Of a stretch of 64,000 nt of DNA, positions 24,755-33,150 are shown in pieces. Numbering within the stretch: position 1 is the stretch's first letter; the number at the start of each line of letters is the position of its first letter. Source of the DNA: Streptomyces diastatochromogenes (GTDB taxonomy: Bacteria; Actinomycetota; Actinomycetes; Streptomycetales; Streptomycetaceae); assembly GCF_002242805.1 (NCBI RefSeq), contig NZ_MCGQ01000023.1:124421-188420 (forward strand), in the 5' to 3' direction. A program made the translations under genes and the position numbers. Below the pieces are notes generated by a model. That model saw only the letters and a program-made list of their open reading frames with translations, had not been told where the DNA came from and did no database searches.

Positions 24755-25339
24755 ATGCGTACCCAGGTGCGTGGCTGGCGCTGGCGGCGCAATCCGCTGC
24801 GGCGCCGCTCGGACGTCATCGAGGCGTGGACCGTGCTGGTCGTCTCCGTCCTGCTGTTCGTCGTCACACCGCTGGCCGGGGTCGCGGCGGGCCTGCGCGC
24901 CCATGAGCAGGCGCGTGCGCTCGCGGTGTCGCAGCGGGCCGAGCGGCATCAGGTGCAGGCAGTGGTGACCGGCAACACCCCCGAGCGGCTGCCCACGGAG
25001 CAGGGCGACCGTGATCACCCCTACCGTGCCCAGGTCCGCTGGACCGAGCCGGGCAAGGGGACGCGTACCGCGCCGGCCCGCGTCCCGGCGGGGACCCGGG
25101 CCGGTGACCTGGTGATCGTGTGGTTCGACGCCCGGGGCCGCAGTGTCGCCCCGCCGCCGGACGAGTTCGCGGTCTGGCAGCACACGGTCACCGTCGGCGT
25201 GTGCGCGACCGGCGGTGCGGCGGCCGTGGTCCTCCTCGGGCACGCCCTGGAGCGCCGGATCGCGCTGCGCCACCGGCTGGCCGAGTGGGAGCGGGAATGG
25301 GCGCGCACGGGACCGAAGTGGACACAGCCGAGGGCCTGA
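24755..25339 (+). CDS. Rv1733c-like membrane protein
   Basis: A 194-residue protein with two membrane helices (about 30-50: AWTVLVVSVLLFVVTPLAGVAAG; about 145-165: VTVGVCATGGAAAVVLLGHAL) around an external domain with VQAVVTGNTPER and GDLVIVWFDARGRSV. The N-terminus is strongly basic (RTQVRGWRWRRNPLRRRSD). This is the pattern of the actinobacterial Rv1733c family, whose role is unknown. ATG 24755 with GGAGGT at 24745-24750 decides the start. Confidence 0.85.
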   Translation: MRTQVRGWRWRRNPLRRRSDVIEAWTVLVVSVLLFVVTPLAGVAAGLRAHEQARALAVSQRAERHQVQAVVTGNTPERLPTEQGDRDHPYRAQVRWTEPGKGTRTAPARVPAGTRAGDLVIVWFDARGRSVAPPPDEFAVWQHTVTVGVCATGGAAAVVLLGHALERRIALRHRLAEWEREWARTGPKWTQPRA

Positions 25340-25587
25340 CCGGCACCCGCATCGGCGCCGGCACCAGCAGCAGCACCAGCAGGTGACCCGACCACCAGAC
25401 CCCCGACGGTCACCCCGCTCGGCTCCCGCAGCAAGCGGTTTCGCCGCCCTGGCCAGCACCTCGACCGCGAGCGCGGGGCGACAAACCCTGTCCGTACCCG
25501 ACACAGCCCTGGCGAGTCATCCGATCACCCACGTACGGTGAGAGCGCGCAGTCCCCGTTCACGCTCCCTCCGCAAAGGCGGTCGCCG
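25340..25587. other. 248-base intergenic region
   Basis: Between the Rv1733c-like gene and the CE7 esterase, both on the plus strand. I see no gene, no strong hairpin and no clear operator. The only ribosome binding site candidate for the esterase is a weak AAAGG near 25574. Confidence 0.4.
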
Positions 25588-26556
25588 ATGGCCCTGTTCG
25601 ACCTCTCGATCGACGAACTCCGCGCGTACCGCAGCGAGTCCGAGGCACCGGAGGACTTCGACGCCTTCTGGGGCAAGACGCTCCAGGAGGCGCGCGAGCA
25701 CACCCTGGACGCCCGCTTCGAGCCGGTGGACACCGGGCTGTCCACGGTGCAGGTGTACGACGTGACGTTCGCCGGGTTCGGCGGTCACCCGGTCAAGGGC
25801 TGGCTGCGGCTGCCGGCCGGCGCCACCGAACCGCTGCCGCTGGTGGTGGAGTTCATCGGCTACGGCGGCGGACGCGGTCTGGCGCACGAGAAGCTGCTGT
25901 GGGCGTCGACGGGCCGGGCGCACTTCGTGATGGACACGCGCGGGCAGGGCAGCGCGTGGGGCGGCGGGGGTGGCACGGCGGACCCGGTCGGCGCCGCGCC
26001 CGCCTATCCCGGGTTCATGACGCGGGGCGTCGACGCCCCCGAGAACTACTACTACCGGCGCGTGTTCACGGACGCCGTGCGCGCGGTGGAGGCCGCCCGT
26101 TCGCATCCGCTGACCGACGCGGCGCGGACCGTGGTGATCGGGGAGAGCCAGGGCGGCGGCATCGCCCTCGCCGTCGGCGGGCTGCTGCCCGATCTGGTCG
26201 CCGTCGCCCCGGACGTGCCGTTCCTGTGCGACTTCCCGCGCGCGACCATACTGACGGAGCGTCACCCGTACCGGGAGATAGGCCTGTTCCTCAAGACGCA
26301 CCGCGGCCGCGCGGCCGATGTGCTGCACACCCTCTCCTACTTCGACGGCGTGCACTTCGCGGCCCGCGGCCGGGCCCCGGCTCTCTTCTCGGCGGCCCTG
26401 GAGGACCAGACGTGCCCGCCGTCGACCGTGTTCGCCGCGTTCAACGCCTGGGCGCACGAGGACAAGGCGATCGAGCTGTACGACTTCAACGACCACGAGG
26501 GCGGCGGGCCGTTCCAGGAGGAGCGGAAGCTGAGCTGGCTGCGGTCGTACGCCTGA
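25588..26556 (+). CDS. Acetylxylan esterase / cephalosporin-C deacetylase (CE7 family)
   Basis: A 322-residue alpha/beta-hydrolase that would remove acetyl groups from xylo-oligosaccharides and similar esters. The nucleophile elbow is GESQGGG; the family-specific N-terminus MALFDLSIDELRAYRS and EDFDAFW are present, as are the RGQGSAW oxyanion region and the C-terminal FNDHEGG carrying the catalytic His. Length is the usual 320 residues. No signal peptide, so it acts on imported oligosaccharides. A SnoaL-like gene follows after 25 bases. Confidence 0.93.
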   Translation: MALFDLSIDELRAYRSESEAPEDFDAFWGKTLQEAREHTLDARFEPVDTGLSTVQVYDVTFAGFGGHPVKGWLRLPAGATEPLPLVVEFIGYGGGRGLAHEKLLWASTGRAHFVMDTRGQGSAWGGGGGTADPVGAAPAYPGFMTRGVDAPENYYYRRVFTDAVRAVEAARSHPLTDAARTVVIGESQGGGIALAVGGLLPDLVAVAPDVPFLCDFPRATILTERHPYREIGLFLKTHRGRAADVLHTLSYFDGVHFAARGRAPALFSAALEDQTCPPSTVFAAFNAWAHEDKAIELYDFNDHEGGGPFQEERKLSWLRSYA

Positions 26557-26581
26557 GAGCACGGACAGAAGGAGCGGGGGC

Positions 26582-26986
26582 ATGGACACACGGGTGGCCG
26601 CCGAGCGGTTCGTCCGGGTCTGGGAGCGGGCCTGGGCCGCACATGACGTGGACGCGCTGATCGAGTTGTACGCGGAGGACTGTGTGCACCGGTCGATGCC
26701 GTTCCGCGAGCCGCACCGGGGGCGGGACGAGCTGGCCGCGTATCTGCGCTGGTCGTTCGCCGAGGAGCAGGTGACCGACGTACGGTTCTCCGCGCCCCTG
26801 GTGGGTCCGGGCGGGATCGCGGTGGCGGAGTTCCGGGTGCTGAGCGAGGAGGGCGGTTCCCCCGCCGCCCTGGCGGGCTGCGTGTTCGTACGGTTCGACG
26901 AGGAGGGGCGGGCCGTGGAGACCCGCGACTACTGGCACACGACCGAGGGGCACCAGGAGCCGGCGGGCCGGCTGTTCCTCCTCTGA
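26582..26986 (+). CDS. SnoaL-like/NTF2-fold protein
   Basis: A 134-residue protein with the NTF2 pattern: an N-terminal helix pair (AAERFVRVWERAWAAHDVDALIELYAEDCVHRSMPF), then RGRDELAAYLRWSFAEE and curved sheet strands (GIAVAEFRVLSEEGG, GCVFVRFDEEGRAVETRDYWH). Such folds serve as isomerases, hydrolases or binding proteins; the substrate is not evident. AAGGAG at 26569-26574 precedes the ATG. It probably shares a transcript with the esterase. Confidence 0.85.
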   Translation: MDTRVAAERFVRVWERAWAAHDVDALIELYAEDCVHRSMPFREPHRGRDELAAYLRWSFAEEQVTDVRFSAPLVGPGGIAVAEFRVLSEEGGSPAALAGCVFVRFDEEGRAVETRDYWHTTEGHQEPAGRLFLL

Positions 26987-27116
26987 CACTCGCGATACTC
27001 GCCCGAGCCTCGCCTGCTCCTCGCCCTTTTCAGCCAGTTGCCGCTCGCCGTGATCCCCCTGGCACCGGGATCACGCGGGTGGGTTTCGGCCTAACCGGCA
27101 GGACGCTCTTCCCTTG

Positions 27117-27128
27117 TGGTTTAGACCA
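27117..27128. promoter_or_regulatory. DasR-like site TGGTTTAGACCA
   Basis: One base from the dre core TGGTCTAGACCA, located 65 bases upstream of a GntR/HutC-type regulator. It could be the regulator's own operator or a site for DasR itself, which belongs to the same subfamily. Confidence 0.5.
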
Positions 27129-27192
27129 ATGCTAGATCTGGTCGCGCAATGAGCCCGCACGGCTACGTCTTGTCACCAACAGGAGGCGCGGC

Positions 27193-27936
27193 ATGGCCCG
27201 CACCACCCCGCACGATCCCCCGCAGACCGACGCCGGACCCCTGTACTGGCGGATCGCGTCGCTGCTGCTCGACGAACTGCACGACGGCACCATTCCGCCC
27301 GGCGAGCGGTTGCCCGGCGAGCGGCATCTGGCCCAGCACTTCGGGGTCAGCCGGGAGACCGTCCGGCAGGCACTCGAGGTGCTGCGCCGCGGCGGTCTGG
27401 TCGCCACGGACCGGCGGGGCAGCCATGCCACGCTGCCCGGCCGCCCGGTCGAGGACCCGGTCTCGCTCACCTTCCCGGTCGGTGCCCGCCCCGCCGACCT
27501 GGGCGCGGTGGACCGGGCGACGGTGACCTGGGAGGCGCCGCCGCCGGAGCACGCCCAGGCGCTGCGCCTGGCCCCGCACCGGCCGACGCTGGTGCACCGC
27601 TACCGGTCGGCCACGCCCGACGGCCGGTCGCTGCGTACGGCGGTGACGTCGTTCTCGGCCGTGGCGCTGGCCGAGGTCGCGGAGCTGGGCCGCTACCGCG
27701 ACCGGGCCGACGGGGCCACTCCCGCGCAGCTGCGCCGGGCCTACGACTGGATGCGCAAGGCCGGTCTGACGCTGCACCACCGGGACGCCATCACCCAGGT
27801 CGGCGACGCCGCCTCGGTGCGGGTGACCCGGCGGGTGCACGACCAGTACGCGCGCCCGCTGGAGATCACCGACCTGGTGGTGAACGCCGAACAGGACGCG
27901 CTGGTCTACGAGTTCACGCTGCCGGCGGCGGGGTGA
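27193..27936 (+). CDS. GntR family regulator, HutC subfamily (UTRA domain)
   Basis: A 247-residue regulator. The N-terminal winged helix reads LYWRIASLLLDELHDGTIPPGERLPGERHLAQHFGVSRETVRQALEVLRRGGLV (split by a few bases here for description: helix-turn-helix at about 40-60). The C-terminal half is a UTRA ligand domain (LVHRYRSATPDGRSLRTAV, RVHDQYARPLEITDLVVNAEQDALVYEF). AGGAGGCG precedes the ATG. A DasR-like palindrome lies upstream. Its 3' end overlaps the convergent methyltransferase gene by 23 bases. Confidence 0.9.
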   Translation: MARTTPHDPPQTDAGPLYWRIASLLLDELHDGTIPPGERLPGERHLAQHFGVSRETVRQALEVLRRGGLVATDRRGSHATLPGRPVEDPVSLTFPVGARPADLGAVDRATVTWEAPPPEHAQALRLAPHRPTLVHRYRSATPDGRSLRTAVTSFSAVALAEVAELGRYRDRADGATPAQLRRAYDWMRKAGLTLHHRDAITQVGDAASVRVTRRVHDQYARPLEITDLVVNAEQDALVYEFTLPAAG

Positions 27937-28684
27937 CACCGTCACCCCTGCGCGCCGACACCAGCCGGACGCGGGGGCTGCCGTCGCCGCGCTGCCCGAA
28001 CTCGGGCAGCGCGTGCAGGTCGACCGTGAACCCCGCGCGCGTCAGCTCCTCCAGTACCTCACCCAGCCGGAAGGCCCGGTAGTACATGACGAACGGAGGC
28101 CTCCACAGGGCGTTGCGCACCCGCATCACCGCGTCGAAGCCGAGCAGCATCCAGAACGCGGGGCTGGACGGGCGGGGCGGGGCGAGGACCGGGAAGGCGA
28201 ACCGGCCGCCCGGCCGCAGCACCGAGTGGACCTGGGTGAACAGCCCGGGCAGCTCCCGGGGCAGGAAGTGGCCGAACGCCCCGAAACTGACCACCAGGTC
28301 GAAGGCGGCGGTGAACGGCAGGGCTCGGGCGTCGGCGCGCACCCAGGCGACGCCCGGCCCCTCGGCCCCCGCCGCAAGCCCCGCGCTCGCGGCCCGGCGC
28401 CGGGCGACGTCGAGCATGCCGGCGCTGAAGTCGACGCCGGTGACACTGCGCCGGCACAGCCCGGCCAGGACGTCCAGCCCGGCGCCGGTGCCGCAGCACA
28501 GGTCGAGGCCGTCCTCGAACGGGCCGATCGGGTCCAGCGCCTTCGCCACCGAGTCCAGCACCGCGTCGGGTGTGCGGAAGGGGGTGTGGTCGAACTTCGG
28601 GGCCAGCAGATCGTAGCCGTGCTCGACGGACGACAGCGCCTGTACGGCGAGTTCACGGAGCGTGGGGCCTTCGGGGCTGAACAT
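27914..28684 (-). CDS. Class I SAM-dependent methyltransferase
   Basis: A 256-residue methyltransferase. Motif I is LDLCCGTGAGLDVLAGL (about 82-98), followed by the acidic VTGVDFSAGMLDVAR, motif VRADARALPF, and motif IV DLVVSFGAFGHF. The N-terminal YDLLAPKFDHTPFRTP and C-terminal AFRLGEVLEELTRAGFTVDLH resemble small-molecule (UbiE-like) methyltransferases. The substrate cannot be named. It converges on the GntR gene with overlapping ends. Confidence 0.88.
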   Translation of the reverse strand: MFSPEGPTLRELAVQALSSVEHGYDLLAPKFDHTPFRTPDAVLDSVAKALDPIGPFEDGLDLCCGTGAGLDVLAGLCRRSVTGVDFSAGMLDVARRRAASAGLAAGAEGPGVAWVRADARALPFTAAFDLVVSFGAFGHFLPRELPGLFTQVHSVLRPGGRFAFPVLAPPRPSSPAFWMLLGFDAVMRVRNALWRPPFVMYYRAFRLGEVLEELTRAGFTVDLHALPEFGQRGDGSPRVRLVSARRGDGVTPPPAA

Positions 28685-28783
28685 CCCGTCAGCCTAGGTG
28701 CTGGCGCGGCTGTGGACACGATTACCGCCGCTGACTACTCTCCTCCGCATCTATTCAGTTAATTGACTATGCGAGGTGATCCG

Positions 28784-29182
28784 ATGCGCGCGTTCCGTGC
28801 GGCGGTGGAGGCGGGAGACCTGGACGCCGTCGAGGCACTGCTGGCCGACGACGTGGTCTTCACCAGCCCGGTCGTCTTCAAGCCGTACCCGGGCAAGGCA
28901 ATCACCGCGGCGATCCTGCGCGGGGTCTTCCAGGTGTTCGAGGACTTCCGGTACGTCCGTGAGATCGGCGCTCCGGACGCCTCCGACCACGCACTGGTCT
29001 TCACGGCGCGGGTGGGCGACCGACAGCTGACCGGCTGCGACTTCCTGCATGTGAACGAGGACGGGCTGATCGACGACTTCATGGTCATGGTCCGTCCGCT
29101 GTCGGGCGCCCAGGCCCTCGCCGAGGCCATGGGCGCACGGTTCGACCAGATCGCGAAGGAGGCGGAGGCGCGGTCCGCCTGA
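28784..29182 (+). CDS. SnoaL-like/NTF2-fold protein
   Basis: A 132-residue NTF2-fold protein: RAAVEAGDLDAVEALLADDVVFTSPVVFKPYPGKAITAAILRG (positions about 4-46, shown only in part by these motifs), FARVGDRQLTGCDFLHVNEDGLIDDFMVMVRPLSG as the closing strands. GAGGTG at 28773-28778 supports ATG 28784 over an upstream TTG or ATG. It is a plausible small-molecule binding or isomerase protein without an assigned substrate and stands alone between convergent neighbours. Confidence 0.82.
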   Translation: MRAFRAAVEAGDLDAVEALLADDVVFTSPVVFKPYPGKAITAAILRGVFQVFEDFRYVREIGAPDASDHALVFTARVGDRQLTGCDFLHVNEDGLIDDFMVMVRPLSGAQALAEAMGARFDQIAKEAEARSA

Positions 29183-29207
29183 CCGGTGCGGCACCGCCCC
29201 GGACGGT

Positions 29208-29917
29208 TCAGGCCACCGTCAGCGTGACGGCTCCGGTGTAGGTCGCGCCGGGCGTGATGGCCGTCGGCGCGCCGTCGACGGCCATCGTCACGGACCTGCC
29301 GCGCGGGGCCCGTACCGTCGCGTCGGCGGCGAGGGCGAGCCGGGTCAGGTGGGAGGTGCCGGTGACCGTCCACGTCGAGCCACTGTCCAGCCGTACGATC
29401 GCGCCGTTGTTCACGGCGGCCTGCGCGGTGTTGGTCACGATGCCCAGCTCGTAGAAGGTGGACGCGTCGATGCTGGACACCCGGTGCCTGGCCCGCGTCG
29501 CCGAGATGACTCCCTCGACGGTGGCGTCCTCGAAGGTGAGGACCATGTTCCTGCCCTTGCGCACGCCGTTGTAGAAGTCGCCCTTCAGCGCGATCGAGCC
29601 GAAGGTGGCGGCGCCGTCGGTGTCGTGGACGGCGGTGACGTCGAACCTCGCGTCCTTCACCGGGTCGTCGGTCGGCTCGGTGTAGACGCCGGTGTTCATC
29701 ATGAGGAAGGTGGCCCGTTCGGAGTTGATCACCGTGCCGCCGTCCAGGGTGAGCGTGCCGGCGCCGAAGAACATGCAGCCGAAGTGCCCGGAGTTCACCA
29801 CCGTGCTCCGCACCGGAACGGCGCTCAACTCGGCGTGGGCCGCGCGGGCACGGTCGACGGCGGGTACGCGGCGCACGGCGGCGTCAAGGCGATCACCGAC
29901 GCGCTGGACGCGGTGTC
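29208..29917 (-). pseudogene. 3' remnant of a right-handed beta-helix protein
   Basis: The frame 29208-29876 encodes about 220 residues of repeated short strands (VVNSGHFGCMFFGAGTLTLD, GGTVINSERATFLMMN, VVEGVISATR-like, GAIVRLDSGSTWTVTG), a parallel beta-helix ending with a C-terminal cap. It has no proper start: upstream the frame carries only poor-quality residues until a stop near 29920. A different minus-strand frame at 29830-29917 (VIALTPPCAAYPPSTV) looks like coding sequence that then ends at a TGA, suggesting a frameshift as well. The N-terminal part and signal peptide are missing, cut off by the neighbouring gene. I read it as decayed. Confidence 0.6.
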
Positions 29918-29921
29918 AGGG

Positions 29922-30806
29922 TCAGTCCTTGAGCTGCTCCAGCGTGGACCTGGTGTCCGTCTTCAGCCAGTCGGACACGTCGGCGAGCGCGGGCGGGTTC
30001 TTGTCCTGGTCGTACGAGCTGAGGTAGGCGCTGTAGCTCATCGTGTACGTCACCCAGCCGTCGCGTACGGCGAGAGTCGCGTAGCGGGAGCCGCTCGTGG
30101 AGCCGCTGGTGGTGTCCTGGCTGACCAGGTAGGCCTCGTCGCCGATACCCTTGACGGGGCTGACGTCGTAACCGGTGTGGCTGTCCCCGTAGTTCTTCCA
30201 AGTGGCGGTGAACTCCGGCCCGGGATCGGTCTTGCGGTGCAGGTCCACCTGCATGGAGAGGTAGGCGTCCGCGTAGCTGGAGCCGGTCTTCTTCAGGCTC
30301 AGGCTGCAGTAACTCTCGTCCAGCGCCTTGTCCTTGAGGGAGTTGTGCGTCGCGGAGGAGTCGTTCTCGGGGTACTCGTCCTTGAAGGACGAGTAGTCCG
30401 CGCCCGAGCACATGTTGGAGGGTGCCGAGTAGCCACGCAGGTCCGCGCTGTCCCCCGCGCCGCCGATCAGGAACACCCCGGCCGCCCACGCGGCGGAGGC
30501 GATGACCGCGCCGACGGCGAGCCACAGCACGGCCCGCCCGGCACCACCGCCGCCACCGGACGCCGGTGCGGGTACCGGGCCGTACTGGGGCGGCTGTGCG
30601 TAAGGGTTCCCCGGCACCCCTGCCTGGGGCGGGGCCGGCTGTCCGACCAGCGTGGGCTGCGCATAGAAGTTCCCCGGCGGGGGAGACTGCGGGTTCGGGT
30701 AAGGGTAGGCCGTCGGCTGCGGCGGGACCCCCTGCTGTGGCGCGGGTTGTCCGGGCTGCGGCGCGGGCTGGTCGGCCGACTGTGGGGGCTGCGGTGGCGT
30801 GGACAT
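29922..30806 (-). CDS. Proline-rich single-pass membrane protein with extracellular domain
   Basis: A 294-residue protein. Residues 1-85 are a Pro/Gln/Tyr-rich cytoplasmic region (PYPNPQSPPPGNFYAQP), then one helix (AVLWLAVGAVIASAAWAAGVFLIG), then an extracellular domain of about 170 residues with two Cys (NMCSGADYSS, ESYCSLSL) that may pair. No enzyme motif is seen. Such layouts are common among actinobacterial envelope proteins of unknown role. The ATG at 30806 has no Shine-Dalgarno sequence; a GTG at 30824 is an alternative, and a leaderless transcript is possible. Confidence 0.75.
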   Translation of the reverse strand: MSTPPQPPQSADQPAPQPGQPAPQQGVPPQPTAYPYPNPQSPPPGNFYAQPTLVGQPAPPQAGVPGNPYAQPPQYGPVPAPASGGGGGAGRAVLWLAVGAVIASAAWAAGVFLIGGAGDSADLRGYSAPSNMCSGADYSSFKDEYPENDSSATHNSLKDKALDESYCSLSLKKTGSSYADAYLSMQVDLHRKTDPGPEFTATWKNYGDSHTGYDVSPVKGIGDEAYLVSQDTTSGSTSGSRYATLAVRDGWVTYTMSYSAYLSSYDQDKNPPALADVSDWLKTDTRSTLEQLKD

Positions 30807-30858
30807 GTCGTGAAGATAGTGCACAGTGGCCGGTCAAGTCCCCTGACGTCCGGGATCG

Positions 30859-31517
30859 TTATGGTCTGGGGACATCTGGTGCGAGCCGGTGACACACGGG
30901 TACGGACCGGACTCCCGCGTCGCACAGGAGGGCCGGGACCCAGGAGCCCCGGCCGTCTTCCGTCGGCCAGACGGACGCCGTCCGCACCGCGGCGTTCACC
31001 GCCGTCCGGGCGGTGTTCTTGCGGACCAGCAGCAGGGTGACCAGCGCGCCGAGCAGCGAGGCGCAGCCGCAGCTCATCACGCCCAGGGCCTGCCGGGGCC
31101 GAGTGCGGACTGTGCGGCCGCCCGGGCCCCGTCGCTGCCGGCGTTGACCACGGCGAGGGGTCCGGCCGCGGCCTCCATGCCCTTGTCGGCGCCGCTCAGT
31201 CTGCCCGCCGGCGCGGAGGAGGCGGCGCTCATCGCGATGATGCTGATCACGGCGGGCCCGAGGCCCTGCCCGAACTCGCGGACCAGGCTGGTGGCACCGC
31301 TGGCCATGCCGGTCATCTCGATCGGTACGGCGTTCACGGCGGCCGAGGTCAGCGAGGAGACCACGCAGATGAAGCCGATGCCGAGCAGCAGCACCGGACC
31401 GAGGAAGGCCGTGAGGGAGGTGGTGGTGACGGGCAGCGCGGCGACGGCGCGGCCTGTTCCCGCTCCCGCCCCGCTGAGGAAGGCGATTTTCCCGGCCAGT
31501 CGACCCATGGTTGCCAA
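30859..31517 (-). pseudogene. Chimeric and frameshifted remnant: SDR N-terminus fused to DHA2 MFS C-terminus
   Basis: The frame 31077-31517 starts MGRLAGKIAFLSGAGAGTGR, the Rossmann start of a short-chain dehydrogenase, and after about 25 residues changes abruptly to LTAFLGPVLLLGIGFICVVS and AAVNAVPIEMTGMASGATSL, the last helices of a 14-helix MFS exporter. The MFS part then stops early at 31077, while the remaining helix (MSCGCASLLGALVTLLLVRK) continues in another minus-strand frame down to about 30930. So two gene fragments are joined and the second is frameshifted. No functional product is expected. Confidence 0.7.
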
Positions 31518-31908
31518 GTCCCTTGCCCCTTACCGCCCGAGTGCGGTGGTGGCAGCGTAGGGAGGGGCACCGCGCGCCTGCAGCCGGGCGTTGCCGGGGC
31601 CCGCACCGGCGGGAATAGCTCACGCCATCGACGTGTTGAGCACATCGCAGCGGTACCGCGCCATCGAGTGGTACCGTGCACTCAGCACTTGTGTACGCCC
31701 CCTTGTGGGCGCCGGTGCCAGTTTCTTCTCTCCGCGCTGATCCGACCCTCGTTCTCCGACTCGGGCGCGTCAGCTTCTCAGCACCACCTCGGAGCCCCAG
31801 CACCACCTCGGCCGAGGTGTCGTTTCCGCCGCCCGGAGGCACGTACGCCCTCCCGTCTCGCGGCCCTCTCCCCCTTCCTCATGTCTTCCGTCCGTGAAAG
31901 GACCACCC
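31518..31908. other. 391-base region holding the promoter and C-rich leader of the Rho paralogue
   Basis: No gene is visible. From about 31710 to 31890 the plus strand is strikingly rich in C and poor in G, with runs such as CTCTCCCCCTTCCTC and a direct repeat CAGCACCACCTCGG at 31779-31792 and 31798-31811. A GAAAGGA ribosome binding site follows at 31896-31902. C-rich, unstructured RNA of this kind is what Rho binds (rut sites). Confidence 0.55.
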
Positions 31909-33057
31909 ATGACCACCACACTCGAACCCCCTCACGTAGAGCAGCAGGCCCCGGCCGCCCGGCTCGTCACCGGTGTCCTCGACGTCGACGCGCACGGGAA
32001 GGGGCAGCTGCGGGCCGTGCACTGCCTGCCCTCCCCCGCCGATCCGCAGGTCCCCGCCGCGCTGATCCGCAGGCACGGCCTGCGCAAGGGCGACCTCGTC
32101 GAGGGCGTCCGCGGGGCGCAGCGCGCGCTCACCGAGGTCACCCAGGTCAACGGGCGCGCCCCGGGCGAACTCCGGGGCCGCCGCCACTTCCGGGACCTCA
32201 CCCCGCTCCACCCCCACGAGCGGATCCGTCTGGAACACCCGGCGGCCGGTCTCGCCGGACGGGTCACCGACCTGTTCGCACCGGTCGGCAAGGGCCAGCG
32301 CGGGCTGATCGTGGCCCCGCCCAAGAGCGGCAAGACCGTGCTGCTGCAGCAGCTGGCCGCCGCCGTCGCCGGCAACCATCCCGAGTGCCGGCTGATGGTC
32401 CTCCTGCTGGACGAGCGTCCCGAGGAGGTCACCGAGATGCGCCGCTCGGTGCGCGGCGAGGTGTACGCCTCCACCTTCGACCGGACGCCCAAGGAGCACA
32501 TCGCCCTCGCGGAGCTGGTCGTCGAGCGGGCCAAGCGGCTCGTCGAGGACGGCGAGGACGTCGTCATCCTGCTGGACTCCCTGACCCGGCTGTGCCGGGC
32601 CCACAACAACGCCTCCGCCGCCGGCGGACGCACCCTGAGCGGCGGTGTCGACGCGGGCGCGCTGCTCGGCCCCAAGCGGTTCTTCGGCGCCGCCCGCCAG
32701 GCCGAGGAGGGCGGTTCGCTCACCATCCTCGCCACGGTCCTGGTGGACACCGGCTCCCGTGCCGACGGCTACTTCTTCGAGGAGCTGAAGAGCACGGGCA
32801 ACATGGAGCTGCGGCTCGACCGGGAAGCCGCCGCCCGCCGTCTCTTCCCGGCCGTGGACATCGACCCCACGGGCACCCGCCGCGAGGAACTCCTGCTCAC
32901 CCCGGCCGAGTTGACGGCCACTCGGGGCCTGCGCCGGGCCCTGCGCTCCCGGGAGGGCGGACCGGCCACCCTGGAGACCCTGCTGGAGCGGATGCGGGAC
33001 ACCCCCGACAACGCCACGTTCCTGCGCCGCGTCCAGCCGACCCTGCCGACGGGCTGA
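31909..33057 (+). CDS. Short transcription termination factor Rho paralogue
   Basis: A 382-residue RecA-type hexameric helicase of the Rho family, which ends transcription by pulling RNA through its ring. Walker A is APPKSGKT (136-143), followed by LLLDERPEEVTEMRRSV, Walker B VVILLDSLTRL, the Q/R loop region SGGVDAGALLGPKRFFGAAR, and LVDTGSRADGYFFEELKSTGNMELRLDR. It lacks the N-terminal helix domain and the long insert of the housekeeping actinobacterial Rho, and its OB-fold start (GVLDVDAHGKGQLR) has lost the aromatic RNP residues. It is thus probably a second, specialised Rho. ATG 31909 follows GAAAGGA. Confidence 0.88.
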   Translation: MTTTLEPPHVEQQAPAARLVTGVLDVDAHGKGQLRAVHCLPSPADPQVPAALIRRHGLRKGDLVEGVRGAQRALTEVTQVNGRAPGELRGRRHFRDLTPLHPHERIRLEHPAAGLAGRVTDLFAPVGKGQRGLIVAPPKSGKTVLLQQLAAAVAGNHPECRLMVLLLDERPEEVTEMRRSVRGEVYASTFDRTPKEHIALAELVVERAKRLVEDGEDVVILLDSLTRLCRAHNNASAAGGRTLSGGVDAGALLGPKRFFGAARQAEEGGSLTILATVLVDTGSRADGYFFEELKSTGNMELRLDREAAARRLFPAVDIDPTGTRREELLLTPAELTATRGLRRALRSREGGPATLETLLERMRDTPDNATFLRRVQPTLPTG

Positions 33058-33150
33058 GCGCCGCCGGGTGGTCCCGGAGTGCGGCATCCGGGTGCTCCCG
33101 TGGACCGTCCGGCCCTGGCAGCGCGCCCGATTTCCCTCCACTTCCTACGT

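Noticed and set aside
28763..28783. Earlier start codons of the SnoaL-like gene at 28763 or 28769
   Set aside because: GAGGTG at 28773-28778 is correctly placed only for ATG 28784.
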